From Acidimicrobiales bacterium (lineage in GTDB: Bacteria; Actinomycetota; Acidimicrobiia; Acidimicrobiales; SHLQ01), in contig JAHDCX010000003.1 in the NCBI GenBank assembly GCA_020629635.1, forward strand, positions 250,056 through 314,055: a DNA stretch of 64,000 nt. Direction: 5' to 3'. Below, one piece after another: positions 24,758-33,860 of the stretch (position 1 is its first letter; the number at the start of each line of letters is the position of its first letter). Both the position numbers and the translations under genes were made by a program. Under the pieces are notes generated by a model. That model did no database searches and was not told where the DNA came from. It was given only the letters and a program-made list of their open reading frames with translations.

Positions 24758-26269
24758 TTACCCGAGCGCCGCCAGGAGTTCGTCGCCCGTTCGCATCGCG
24801 TTCGCGGCGATCGTCAGGGCGGGATTGAGCGCCGCCGATGACGGAAACACCGAACTGTCGGCGATCCACAGGTTGGGGACGTCGTGCGCTTGTCCATTCG
24901 GAGCGATGACGCTTGACGAGGGCTCATCGCCCATCGTGGCTGTACCGCACATGTGCGAGTTGGTTTCGATGCCCATCCGCTCGCTGAAGACCAAGGGATA
25001 GCCGGCGGTCCGCATCACGGTTCTCATGCGGCGGGTGAGCTCAGCGTGCGGCTCCAGATTCGAGGGGGTCCATTCGATCCCCACCTTGCCGCTGTCGTGA
25101 AGTCTCACCCCGTTGTTTGCCGAGGGCAGGTCCTCGGTGGTCAGGTAGAGGTCCATCGATCGTTCGGTCATCACGCCAAGGATTGGTTTGGGGACGTATG
25201 GCCGGGCGGCCGAGATCATGGGCGTTTGGAGCTTGCCAAGCATCTGTACCCCGCCGAGCGGCGTCGGAGTATCGGGAGACGGCTTGTACCAGTCGTGCAG
25301 TCCGAGCGTCTTGGTGAACGCCGCCGTGTTCTTGCGGCGTGGGTCGACAGCGACCATGAAGGTGCTGTTGTGAACCATGTAGTTCCGCCCGACAAGACCT
25401 GACGAGTTCGCCAGTCCGTTGTGGGGCGACTCACCCGATCGAAGAAGGAGCGATGCGGTGTTGACTGCTCCGGCTGCGAGCACGACATGCGCGAAGCGCA
25501 CCGACCGTTGTGCACCCTCATGGCGAATCACGGCGGCGCCGACCGTGTCCCGCTTCGTGGTGAGCGACACGACCGTCGCCCGCGTGAGGAGCGTGACGTT
25601 GTCGCTCCTGAGCGCAGGGTCGAGGAAGCTCGTTTCTGCGTCTGCTTTCGCGCCGAGCGAACACGGGAATCCGTCGCACGTGCCACACCGGATGCATGCG
25701 CCGCCATCGCGAAGATCGATACCCATCGGCATCGAGACCGGGCTGAGGCCCTGTTCTCGCCAGGAGTCCGCGAGCTCAGCGATCGACGGTTCGTGGGGAA
25801 GCGGCGGGAACGGGTAGGGGCTCGACCTCCATGGCGAGGTCGGGTCGTCAGCGTCGTCGCCATGAACAAGCAGTTCTCGCTCGGCGGCGGCGTAGTACGG
25901 CTCGAGGGCCGCGTACGAAATTGGCCACTCCGGACTGACACCTTCGGGGTATTCGATGGCATCAAAGTCGTGCTCTCGAAAACGCGGAAGGCACGCCCCG
26001 TACACCTTGGTGTTGCCGCCGACGTTGTAGTGCACCCCAGGGCTGAAGTCGTCGCCTGTCCGGAGATCGCGCCATCGTTCGTTCGGCCGATACCGCTTTC
26101 GTACGAAGACCTCAGTCGGATCCCAGTTCTGAGGTTCCCTCGGGAGTCGATCGCCTCGCTCGACAACGAGCACCCGCAAGCCCGAGTTCCGAAGCTGAAA
26201 GGCGATCGCGCTGCCGCCCATGCCGGCGCCGATAACCAGCACATCACAATCCAGATCGAGATCGGTCAT
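24758..26269 (-). CDS. GMC-family FAD oxidoreductase (sugar dehydrogenase-like)
   Basis: A 503-residue flavoprotein. The N-terminal FAD loop is VLVIGAGMGGSAIAFQLRNSG with an ERGD Glu. A Cys-rich insert ACIRCGTCDGFPCSLGAK (about residue 190) and the C-terminal GMC_oxred_C part (SHMCGTATMG, then NLWIADSSVFPSSAALNPALTIAANAMR) match GMC sugar and polyol dehydrogenases that oxidise a ring hydroxyl. There is no signal peptide, so it acts in the cytoplasm. Its start overlaps the Gfo/Idh/MocA stop (ATGA). Pairing with that enzyme suggests consecutive redox steps on a sugar, which is inference. Confidence 0.87.
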   Translation of the reverse strand: MTDLDLDCDVLVIGAGMGGSAIAFQLRNSGLRVLVVERGDRLPREPQNWDPTEVFVRKRYRPNERWRDLRTGDDFSPGVHYNVGGNTKVYGACLPRFREHDFDAIEYPEGVSPEWPISYAALEPYYAAAERELLVHGDDADDPTSPWRSSPYPFPPLPHEPSIAELADSWREQGLSPVSMPMGIDLRDGGACIRCGTCDGFPCSLGAKADAETSFLDPALRSDNVTLLTRATVVSLTTKRDTVGAAVIRHEGAQRSVRFAHVVLAAGAVNTASLLLRSGESPHNGLANSSGLVGRNYMVHNSTFMVAVDPRRKNTAAFTKTLGLHDWYKPSPDTPTPLGGVQMLGKLQTPMISAARPYVPKPILGVMTERSMDLYLTTEDLPSANNGVRLHDSGKVGIEWTPSNLEPHAELTRRMRTVMRTAGYPLVFSERMGIETNSHMCGTATMGDEPSSSVIAPNGQAHDVPNLWIADSSVFPSSAALNPALTIAANAMRTGDELLAALG

Positions 26270-27321
26270 GTCCCGCGGACCGTGTGGCTGGCCGACCTCT
26301 CGGACAGCGTCACGGTTTCGCCTGACGCCAGCGATGTGTGCACGGCCAGCGCAACCGACAACGCCCGAACACCAGCCTCGCCCGTCACCGACGGCTCACC
26401 GGTTCCGTCGATTGCCGCGGCGAACGAATCAAGCCCAACCATGTAGAGGTCAGCACGATCGGGGATGTCGATCTCGCGAGTTCCGGCTTCGGATTGCAGC
26501 CAGACGGAGCCACTGGGATCCTGCGTCATGACGCCAAGACCGGTGATGGTTCCCTCCTCTCCGAAGACTTCCAAGCGCGTCTCGCCATAGGAGATGGTGA
26601 ACGCGTCGTGGAGCTGTACGAGAACCCCGCTCTTGTAGCTCAACGTTGCCATGACCGCATCGGGAACCAACACGTCTGTTTGAGCGGCCTCTTGTGCCCA
26701 CGATCCCTGGCGCACGGCCAGGCCAGCCGCGGCGTGTGGGTGCTCAGCGAGAAGAGGATCGAGCACGGACGCATCGTGACAGGTGATGTCCATCACGACG
26801 CCACCGCCCTCTGGAGCGTTGACACGCCAGCCACGGAGACGCTCGGGCAACATGACCGCGTGGGCGAGCCGAACGGCGAGAAGCCGTCCGATTGCGCCCG
26901 CTCGTACGAGGCGTCGAATCTCGGTGTGGGTGTCGGCGCCCGGCAAGTGGTGGTTGACCGCAAGGACAACGTCGTTGTCGTCGGCGACTCGAAGCATCCG
27001 TTCGGCGTCAGCGATCGACAGGGCGATCGGCTTTTCACACAGCACGTGCTTGCCCGCTTCGGCGGCCGCTATCGCCTGACGATGATGGTGGTGATTGGCG
27101 CTACTGATGTAGACGGCGTCAATGTCGTCGCGCTCGACGAGATCGCCGACATCGGTGACGACGTGCTCGATCCCAGCGGTGTTTGCGAAGGATCGTCCTC
27201 GCTCGAGCGTGCCGCTTTGGATGGCATTGACCGTGTCGCCACGCTCGCGAATCTTCGGCAGAACCCGAGTTGCGGCGATGTCACTCGCCCCGATCAAACC
27301 CCAACGGAGGCGGGGACTCAT
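26266..27321 (-). CDS. Gfo/Idh/MocA-family dehydrogenase
   Basis: A 351-residue NAD(P)-dependent sugar or cyclitol oxidoreductase. The N-terminal Rossmann fold is RWGLIGASDIAATRVLP; the signature HVLCEKPIALSIADAE carries the conserved EKP lysine; the C-terminal alpha/beta domain includes GGVVMDITCHDASVLD with the catalytic Asp-x-x-x-His region. The ATG at 27319-27321 overlaps the ATPase stop by 4 bases. In this locus it is a candidate for the reductase or epimerising step between the GH88 product and KDG, since no KduI or KduD is present; this is speculative. Confidence 0.88.
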   Translation of the reverse strand: MSPRLRWGLIGASDIAATRVLPKIRERGDTVNAIQSGTLERGRSFANTAGIEHVVTDVGDLVERDDIDAVYISSANHHHHRQAIAAAEAGKHVLCEKPIALSIADAERMLRVADDNDVVLAVNHHLPGADTHTEIRRLVRAGAIGRLLAVRLAHAVMLPERLRGWRVNAPEGGGVVMDITCHDASVLDPLLAEHPHAAAGLAVRQGSWAQEAAQTDVLVPDAVMATLSYKSGVLVQLHDAFTISYGETRLEVFGEEGTITGLGVMTQDPSGSVWLQSEAGTREIDIPDRADLYMVGLDSFAAAIDGTGEPSVTGEAGVRALSVALAVHTSLASGETVTLSERSASHTVRGT

Positions 27322-28430
27322 CGGCGCGGGCTGTCGTTCAGGCGCCGCCCGGTCTTTGTCGAGAAGACGTGCGTTTCGCCTGGGATGGGGCTTGCCCACA
27401 CGGTGCTACCAACGCGGCGACGCGCTTCTCCCTGTACCCGAATAGCGAACAGCGACGACGAGCGCTCGCCACGTTCCATCAGTTCGCCGTAAATGTACGC
27501 ATCGGCACCGAGCTCTTCGATGCCAACGACGATGAGCGGGATCCCAACGCCCTCCGAGCCGAGGGTCAGGTGCTCCGGGCGAAGACCAATCGTGACAGTC
27601 TCGGAGTTCTCCGATGCGATTCGCCCAAGGATGTCGCGCTCGAGGGCGATCTCGAATCCCGCGCAGTTGGCCGTTGTCCCGGAGACGGGAGCGTCGTGAA
27701 TGAGATTCATTCCGGGAGAGCCGATGAAGCCAGCCACGAACACGTTGTCGGGCGTCTTGTACAGCTCCTGGGGTGACCCAACCTGTTGCAGCGTGCCGCG
27801 GTCGAGAACCGCGACCCGGTCCCCCATCGTCATTGCCTCCACTTGGTCGTGCGTGACGTAGACGGTGGTCGTTTCGAGGCGCCGTTGCAGGGCGGAGATC
27901 TCCGTACGCGTTTGCACTCGAAGCTTCGCATCGAGGTTCGACAGCGGCTCATCCATGAGGAAGACCTCGGGCTTGCGTACGAGTGCACGACCCATGGCAA
28001 CCCGCTGACGTTGCCCGCCGGACAGTGCCTTCGGGGTACGTCCGACATAGTCGACGAGATCGAGGAGCTTCGCGGCGCGGCCTACTCGTTCCGTGCGTTC
28101 GTCTTTCGGTACCTTGCCGATCTTGAGCGCAAAGGCCATGTTGTCGGCGACACTCATGTGTGGGTACAGGGCGTAGTTCTGGAACACCATGGCGATGTCT
28201 CGATCGCGGGGCGCAAAGTCGGTGACGTCTCGCCCGCCAATGCTCACGGTTCCAGAGTTGACCGGCTCGAGACCCGCAAGCATCCGGAGCGAGGTCGATT
28301 TGCCGCAACCTGATGGTCCGACGAGGACAAGGAACTCGCCGTCTTCGATGTCGAGGTCGAGTTCGTCCACCGCCCGAAAGTCGCTTCCGGGGTACTGGCG
28401 AGTCGCCCCTCTGAACGCTACGTCGCCCAT
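27318..28430 (-). CDS. sugar ABC transporter ATP-binding protein (UgpC/MsmX type)
   Basis: A 370-residue MalK-family ATPase. The nucleotide-binding domain has Walker A GPSGCGKST, Q-loop VFQNYALYPHMSV, signature LSGGQRQRVAMGRAL, Walker B VFLMDEPLSNLDA and the H-loop VTHDQVEAM. A C-terminal OB/TOBE regulatory domain follows (TIGLRPEHLTLGSEGV). It should energise the two permeases encoded upstream in the same locus. The ATG at 28428-28430 has an ideal AAGGAGG site. It is separated from those permeases by the kinase, aldolase and GMC genes. Confidence 0.93.
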   Translation of the reverse strand: MGDVAFRGATRQYPGSDFRAVDELDLDIEDGEFLVLVGPSGCGKSTSLRMLAGLEPVNSGTVSIGGRDVTDFAPRDRDIAMVFQNYALYPHMSVADNMAFALKIGKVPKDERTERVGRAAKLLDLVDYVGRTPKALSGGQRQRVAMGRALVRKPEVFLMDEPLSNLDAKLRVQTRTEISALQRRLETTTVYVTHDQVEAMTMGDRVAVLDRGTLQQVGSPQELYKTPDNVFVAGFIGSPGMNLIHDAPVSGTTANCAGFEIALERDILGRIASENSETVTIGLRPEHLTLGSEGVGIPLIVVGIEELGADAYIYGELMERGERSSSLFAIRVQGEARRRVGSTVWASPIPGETHVFSTKTGRRLNDSPRR

Positions 28431-28461
28431 CGTCGGCCTCCTTGTGGTTGGCTGGTCGAAC

Positions 28462-30060
28462 TCATGCGGCGTCCTGATCAAGGATCGCGGCGGCACCCTT
28501 TTCGCCGATCATGATCGAGGTCGCTTGGGTGTTGCCACTGATCAATCGAGGCATGATCGAGGCGTCGATCACGCGCAAACCGTCGAGGCCGTGGACCCGA
28601 AGCTTGGTATCGACGACAGCATCAGGACCGGAGCCCATCATGCATGAACCGACCGGGTGGTAGTCGGTCTTCGACCACTTGCGCACGTACTCCTTGATCT
28701 GCTCGGGCGTCTGTACGTGGCTCCCAGGCGTGTACTCCCGTTTGATGACGGAGGCGAAGGACTTCGCTGCCAGGATTCGCCGACCCCATTCGAAGCCCTT
28801 CATTGAGATGTCCCAGTCGTAGCCGTCCTCATCGCCGCAGAAGTTCGGGTCGATCACCGGATGCACGGTCGGGTCTGCCGATCTCAACGTGACCGAGCCG
28901 ATGCTGCGCGGACGAAGGTTGCAGGTGTTGATCGTCACGCCATGGCCCTTCACGCGCTTGCGGCCATGATCGATGACATACGCCGGAAGGCAGTGAATCT
29001 GGATGTCGGGCGAACGCACGTCTTCGCTGCTTCTGATGAAGGCTCCTGCCTCAGCTACGCACGCGGTGAGCGGTCCGGTCTTGTAGAGCGCGTACTGGAG
29101 TGCGTGGCGAACGGCGCGATCAGGCCGATCGTCCTTGTTGTATGACACCGGTTCGGTCTCGGCCGTGAGGTACACGTCCATGTGATCTTGGAAGTTCCGG
29201 CCCACGCCGGGAAGGTCGTGAACCGGAGTGATTCCCAAAGGACTCAACTCATCGGCTGGTCCGATTCCCGAAAGGAGCAGCAGTCGCGGAGAGTTGACCG
29301 CCCCGCTGCTCAGAACAACCTCGCCTTCGGCGTGCGCGGTGTGCAGCTTCTTGTCTTTGCGGTATTCGACCCCGGTCGCGCGTCCGTCTCGGACGAGAAC
29401 CTTCGTCGTTTGGGCTCGAGTCACCACCGTGAGGTTGGGGCGACCCTTGGCCGGACGCAGAAACGCCGTTGCCGAACTCTCGCGGCGGACGTTTCGTTGG
29501 GTCACGTCATAGAAGGTGACGCCGTCCTGTTCCGCACCGTTGACATCGCCGTTGAACGGGAGCCCGATCTCTTGACAGGACCGGACGAACGCTTTCGACA
29601 GCGGGTTGTGTTGGGTCTGCTGCGTGACGCTCATCTCGCCGTCCACACCGTGGTAACGACCGGCGAGGCGGGAGTTGCTCTCCGATTTCCGAAAGAAGGG
29701 CAAGACGTCTTCGTATCCCCATCCCGGGTTGCCCAACGCTTCCCACTCGTCGTAGTCGGCGCGGTGACCTCGGATGTAGATCATGGCGTTGATCGACGTC
29801 GAGCCACCGAGGGTCCGACCTTGCGGGTACCACATCTCGCGGTTGTTCATTTGTGCCTGCGGCGCGGTGGAGAACCCCCAGTTGACATCCGGGGTTGTGA
29901 GCTTGGTGAAGCCGACCGGTATGTGGATGAGGGGGTTCCGGTCTCGGCCTCCGGCCTCGAGCAGCAACACGTTGTGAGACGGATTCTCGCTGAGGCGGTT
30001 TGCGACAACGCAACCTGCTGCTCCCGCTCCCACGACAATGTGTGAGTATTTCTCGGTCAT
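28462..30060 (-). CDS. GMC-family oxidoreductase, choline dehydrogenase-like
   Basis: A 532-residue FAD enzyme of the BetA/alcohol dehydrogenase branch: FAD loop HIVVGAGAAGCVVANRLSE, GMC signature 1 GRTLGGSTSINAMIYIRGH, signature 2 SSGAVNSPRLLLLSGIGP, and the C-terminal catalytic YHPVGSCMMG with RVIDASIMPRLISGNTQA. Such enzymes oxidise primary or secondary alcohols to aldehydes or ketones. Together with the aldehyde dehydrogenase upstream it could run an alcohol-aldehyde-acid sequence. The start follows TAGGAGTTCGAA. Substrate unknown. Confidence 0.9.
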   Translation of the reverse strand: MTEKYSHIVVGAGAAGCVVANRLSENPSHNVLLLEAGGRDRNPLIHIPVGFTKLTTPDVNWGFSTAPQAQMNNREMWYPQGRTLGGSTSINAMIYIRGHRADYDEWEALGNPGWGYEDVLPFFRKSESNSRLAGRYHGVDGEMSVTQQTQHNPLSKAFVRSCQEIGLPFNGDVNGAEQDGVTFYDVTQRNVRRESSATAFLRPAKGRPNLTVVTRAQTTKVLVRDGRATGVEYRKDKKLHTAHAEGEVVLSSGAVNSPRLLLLSGIGPADELSPLGITPVHDLPGVGRNFQDHMDVYLTAETEPVSYNKDDRPDRAVRHALQYALYKTGPLTACVAEAGAFIRSSEDVRSPDIQIHCLPAYVIDHGRKRVKGHGVTINTCNLRPRSIGSVTLRSADPTVHPVIDPNFCGDEDGYDWDISMKGFEWGRRILAAKSFASVIKREYTPGSHVQTPEQIKEYVRKWSKTDYHPVGSCMMGSGPDAVVDTKLRVHGLDGLRVIDASIMPRLISGNTQATSIMIGEKGAAAILDQDAA

Positions 30061-30130
30061 TTCGAACTCCTACCGACACGCCGGCTGATGGTCACGTGCG
30101 CATTCCTTGCTGCCCGTGGTGTGAATGGCT

Positions 30131-31234
30131 TCATCGCTGAACTCGTGCGCCAGAGCCTTCTACCAAGCTGATCACTTCGCTGAGTCGCGCTGTCGACGTG
30201 TCACCCGCAGTCGTCATCGCGAGGGCGCCATGGGCGGCGCCGTACTCGACACCGACGTCGACATCGTGTCCCTCGAGCAAGGCGTAGGCCATGCCCGACG
30301 CAAAGCTGTCTCCACCGCCGACCCGGTCGAAGATCTCGAGGTGGGGTCGCTGCGTCGACGTCGCGAATCCATGGGTGTGGGACCAGGCCACGGCAGACCA
30401 GTCGTTGGACGACGCCGTGTGCACGTCGCGCATCGTCGTGGCGATCACACGGAAGTTCGGGAACTCGCCCGAGGCGTGGGAGATCATCTTCTCGAATGAC
30501 GAGGTGTCAAGTGCGGTGAGCGATTCGTCAATGCCCTCGACCTCCAGACCGAGACACGCCGTGAAGTCTTCCTCGTTTCCGATCATCACGTCGATCAGCG
30601 GGGCAATCCGTCGATTCACCTCCTGGGCTCTTTCTGGACCGCCAAACGCCTTCCAGAGGCTCGCCCGGTAGTTCAAGTCGTAAGAGACGACCGTGCCGTG
30701 ACGACGGGCAGAGGCCACTGCTTCGCTCACGACTTCGGGCGTACTCTCCGACAGGGCAGCGAAGATCCCGCCCGTGTGGAACCACCGAACACCGAGCTCG
30801 CCGAAGAGGTAGTCCCAGTCGACGTCGCCGGGTTGCATGTGTGACGTCGCGGTGTGGCCGCGGTCCGAGATTCCGATTGCGCCACGTACCCCGAAGCCGC
30901 GTTCGGTGAAGTTCAGGCCGTTTCTTGCCTGTCGTCCCACACCGTCGAAGCCCGTCCACTGGATGAACGTGGTGTCGACTCCACCCTGAAGGATCAGGTC
31001 CTCGACGAGCCGTCCGATGTCGTTGTCGACAAGGGCGGTGACGATTGCGGTTCGCTTGCCAAAGCACCGTCGGAGACCTCGCGCCACGTTGTACTCTCCC
31101 CCGCCCTCCCAGGCCTGAAATTGCCGCGAGGAGCGGATCCGGTGGTCGCCGGGGTCGAGACGGAGCATCACCTCGCCGAGCGACACCACGTCGTACGCGC
31201 ATTCATCTGCTGGTCGAAGCGGTAGGGGGGCCAT
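30131..31234 (-). CDS. kdgK: PfkB-family sugar kinase, KDG kinase-like
   Basis: A 367-residue ribokinase-fold enzyme. The start VSLGEVMLRLDPGDHRI and WEGGGEYNVARGLRRCFG match 2-dehydro-3-deoxygluconate (KDG) kinases. The catalytic and anion-hole motif reads DRVGGGDSFASGMAYALL, a slight variant of DTxGAGD with the catalytic Asp kept. The ATG at 31234 is supported by AAAGGGAG and sits 2 bases after the KDPG aldolase stop. With that neighbour the reaction is most likely KDG to KDPG. A 70-base gap separates it from the GMC gene downstream. Confidence 0.85.
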   Translation of the reverse strand: MAPLPLRPADECAYDVVSLGEVMLRLDPGDHRIRSSRQFQAWEGGGEYNVARGLRRCFGKRTAIVTALVDNDIGRLVEDLILQGGVDTTFIQWTGFDGVGRQARNGLNFTERGFGVRGAIGISDRGHTATSHMQPGDVDWDYLFGELGVRWFHTGGIFAALSESTPEVVSEAVASARRHGTVVSYDLNYRASLWKAFGGPERAQEVNRRIAPLIDVMIGNEEDFTACLGLEVEGIDESLTALDTSSFEKMISHASGEFPNFRVIATTMRDVHTASSNDWSAVAWSHTHGFATSTQRPHLEIFDRVGGGDSFASGMAYALLEGHDVDVGVEYGAAHGALAMTTAGDTSTARLSEVISLVEGSGARVQR

Positions 31235-31236
31235 TG

Positions 31237-31899
31237 TCAACTCCCTTTGGTCTTTGCTTGGGATCCGTGCGTCACGAGCTCGGCGGCTGACCGAGCCCGT
31301 TTCGTGATCTCGGTGAAGTCACCCGCCTGAATGAGCGTTGGCGAAACCATCCAGCTGCCGCCCACGGCCATGACCGACGGCAGATCGAGGTACGCGGTGG
31401 CGTTCTGTGCGGACACGCCACCTGTTGGAACGAATCGAACGTGTGGGAAGGGAGCGCTCAACGCACGGAGCGCGGGAACGCCCCCAGACGTCTCCGCGGG
31501 GAAGAACTTCATGATTTCGATACCGAGGTCGAGCGCCGCGATGATGTCCGATGCGGTTGCGACGCCGGGTATGACCGGGACGCCACGGGTGTTGCATCTC
31601 TCGACGACTTCGGCGCTGAGCCCGGGACTGACGATGAACTGTGCGCCAGCGTCAACGGCCTGATCGACTTGGTCTGGTCGAATGACGGTCCCTGCGCCGA
31701 CGACAAGATCGGTGATCGACGCCATGTGCGAAATCGCGCTCGCCGCCGCCGGGGTGCGGAAGGTCACTTCGGCAATGTTGAGGTGGCCAGCGTGCAGCGC
31801 TCGTCCGAGCGGGATCGCATCGGCGGCGTTGTTGAGTACGACAACGGGGACGACTCGTCCGTCTGCAATGGCAACGAGGGCAGGTATCTGATTGGTCAT
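31237..31899 (-). CDS. eda: 2-dehydro-3-deoxy-phosphogluconate aldolase
   Basis: KDPG aldolase splits KDPG to pyruvate and glyceraldehyde-3-phosphate. The 220-residue class I aldolase has the general base Glu in IAEVTFRTPAA, VVGAGTVIRPDQV, and the Schiff-base lysine in IMKFFPAE, followed by RFVPTGGVSAQNA for phosphate binding. The ATG at 31897-31899 overlaps the permease stop (ATGA). Placing it directly beside the KDG kinase makes the uronate lower pathway explicit. Confidence 0.93.
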   Translation of the reverse strand: MTNQIPALVAIADGRVVPVVVLNNAADAIPLGRALHAGHLNIAEVTFRTPAAASAISHMASITDLVVGAGTVIRPDQVDQAVDAGAQFIVSPGLSAEVVERCNTRGVPVIPGVATASDIIAALDLGIEIMKFFPAETSGGVPALRALSAPFPHVRFVPTGGVSAQNATAYLDLPSVMAVGGSWMVSPTLIQAGDFTEITKRARSAAELVTHGSQAKTKGS

Positions 31900-32744
31900 T
31901 TCACCGATCCTGAGGTCAGTCCCTGCACGAAGTACTTCCCCAGCACGACGTAGACGAGCGCGGTTGGAATCGCAGCGATGAGCGCGCCGGCCATCACGGC
32001 GTTCCACTCGATGGACAAGGTGCCGGACAGGTTGTTCAGCGCCACGGTGATCGGCTGCTTCGCCGGGTCGGGGATGACGGTGATTCCGAAGATGAAGTCG
32101 TTCCAGATGTTCGTGAACTGGAAGATGCCGGCGACGACGAAACCGGGAAGCGAGAGGGGCAACATCAGCCGAGTGAACGCCTGGAACGGAGTCGCACCAT
32201 CGACTTGAGAGGCTTCGAGAATCTCGCTGGGGATCTGCTCGTAGTAGTTCCGGAAGATCAGGGTTGTGATCGGAATGCCGTAGACGACGTGGACGAGGAT
32301 CAGCCCGGAGATACTTCCGTAGAGGTTGACGTACTGCAGAAACCGGACGATTGGGATCAAGACCACCTGGTACGGAATGAACATTCCGAGGAGCAGGCTG
32401 GCGAAGAGGACGTTGCTCCCCCGAAACGGCATCTTCGCGAAGATGAAACCGTTGAGGGCGCCGATCGTCGACGAGATGATGGTCGCCGGAAGAACAAGCA
32501 GAAGGCTGTTCACGAAGTTCGGCTTGAGCTTGGCCCAGGCCTGTTCGATTCCGCTGGTCTCGAGGGACTCGGGGAGTTGCCACATGTAGATCGCATCCGC
32601 CTGGTTCGGCGGCTTCACGCTGGCGACAACCATCACGTAGACCGGGGTGAGGAATACCACTGCGAGAATGGAGAGCGCCACCAGTCCGACGACCCGCGCC
32701 TTGCGGTTCGACCCCGGCTTTCGATCGGTCATGCTGCGCCTCAC
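31896..32744 (-). CDS. carbohydrate ABC transporter permease (MalG/UgpE type)
   Basis: A 282-residue inner-membrane permease with six segments. The ATPase-contact EAA loop reads EASQVDGATPFQAFTRLMLPLSLPG (about residues 180-204). The N-terminal PVYVMVVASVKPPNQ and C-terminal GKYFVQGLTSGSVK are typical of MalG-type subunits. I chose GTG at 32744, which overlaps the first permease stop (GTGA) and follows GGGGGGCAAGTC; an ATG lies four codons in. It partners the MalF-type permease and the binding lipoprotein. Confidence 0.93.
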   Translation of the reverse strand: MRRSMTDRKPGSNRKARVVGLVALSILAVVFLTPVYVMVVASVKPPNQADAIYMWQLPESLETSGIEQAWAKLKPNFVNSLLLVLPATIISSTIGALNGFIFAKMPFRGSNVLFASLLLGMFIPYQVVLIPIVRFLQYVNLYGSISGLILVHVVYGIPITTLIFRNYYEQIPSEILEASQVDGATPFQAFTRLMLPLSLPGFVVAGIFQFTNIWNDFIFGITVIPDPAKQPITVALNNLSGTLSIEWNAVMAGALIAAIPTALVYVVLGKYFVQGLTSGSVK

Positions 32745-33763
32745 GACTTGCCCCCCACGTAGGTGCGGTACAGATACGGAACGATGATGATTCCGACGAG
32801 CAGGAGCATGACGATCGAGGCCGCAGCCCCAGTGTTGAAGCTGAGCGATCGAAAGGTCTGTTCGAAGACGTAGATGCCAGGCACGTCGGTGGCGAAACCT
32901 GGCCCTCGTCCGGACATCGCAACCACAAGGTCGAAGCTCTTGAGGCTGACGTGTCCGAGGATCACCAGGATGGTGACCAGCATCGGACGAAGTTGGGGCA
33001 TGGCGACGTGCCAGTAGTACTGACGCGTCTTGGCCCCATCGAGTGACGCAGCTTCAGCGAGTTCCTCGGGGATTCCGGCGAGGCCGGCCAGGAAGATCGC
33101 CATCGCGAAGCCGGCGAGCTGCCACGATGCGGCGATCACAACGGCGATCAGCGCGAGCGGAATGCCGAGCTGGGTGTTGATGACATCGCCGCCGGGGACG
33201 ACCGTTTCGAGAGCCCCAGACACGTCGCCGACGACCGTCGGATCCGTGATCCACCCAGGTCGGGCGTCGATGCCCAGCCGGTCCAAGATCAGATTCACGC
33301 CCGTCGACGGAGTAAAGATCCATCGCCAGACAACGCCGGTCACGATGAACGACAGCGAATACGGGAAGAGGAACACGCCACGGAACAGTCCGCGAGACCG
33401 CAAGCTGTTGTGGACCAAGATCGCGAGCACGAATCCGAGCACCACGGCCAGCGTGAGAAAGAGGACGGTGAAGATCGTGATGTTTCGGATGTCCGCCTGA
33501 AAGCGCGGCGACGCAAGCATTTCTGAGTACGTCGACATGAGCGGATCGTTGGGCTCAAGGTTGACCGCGAGGCCCTGCCATTGGGACACCGACACTCGAG
33601 CGGTGTACGCGATGAACCCGTAGACGAAGATGCCGAGCACCAGCAAGGTCGGACCGAGGACAAGGATGCGGAATCCGTTTCGCTCGAGGAACCTCGAGAG
33701 GCTCGTGCGCGCTCGCTTCGGTTGGGGCCCTATGCGAGATTGCGGTAGCGCATTGGTCGTCAT
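32741..33763 (-). CDS. carbohydrate ABC transporter permease (MalF/UgpA type)
   Basis: A 340-residue permease with six or more membrane segments and the EAA loop EAASLDGAKTRQYYWHVAMPQLRP. An extended periplasmic loop lies after the first segment, and the FIVTGVVWRWIFTPSTG region is typical of sugar permeases. The ATG at 33761-33763 follows GAGGAAGCC. A 97-base gap with only a weak 6-bp hairpin (33810-33834) separates it from the binding protein gene upstream; such a gap often lets the binding protein be made in excess. Confidence 0.93.
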   Translation of the reverse strand: MTTNALPQSRIGPQPKRARTSLSRFLERNGFRILVLGPTLLVLGIFVYGFIAYTARVSVSQWQGLAVNLEPNDPLMSTYSEMLASPRFQADIRNITIFTVLFLTLAVVLGFVLAILVHNSLRSRGLFRGVFLFPYSLSFIVTGVVWRWIFTPSTGVNLILDRLGIDARPGWITDPTVVGDVSGALETVVPGGDVINTQLGIPLALIAVVIAASWQLAGFAMAIFLAGLAGIPEELAEAASLDGAKTRQYYWHVAMPQLRPMLVTILVILGHVSLKSFDLVVAMSGRGPGFATDVPGIYVFEQTFRSLSFNTGAAASIVMLLLVGIIIVPYLYRTYVGGKS

Positions 33764-33860
33764 CGGTGGTGGCTTCCTCGGGGTGAGTGGTACAGCACCA
33801 GCCGCAGCGCGCTCCAGGAGGGGAATGTGGAGCGGCCGCGGCCGGCGAACGGTTGGGCGG

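Noticed and set aside
31237..32928. A 563-residue frame joined to KDPG aldolase as a fusion protein
   Set aside because: The upstream half is antisense-like shadow over the permease gene; the aldolase has its own ATG overlapping the permease stop.
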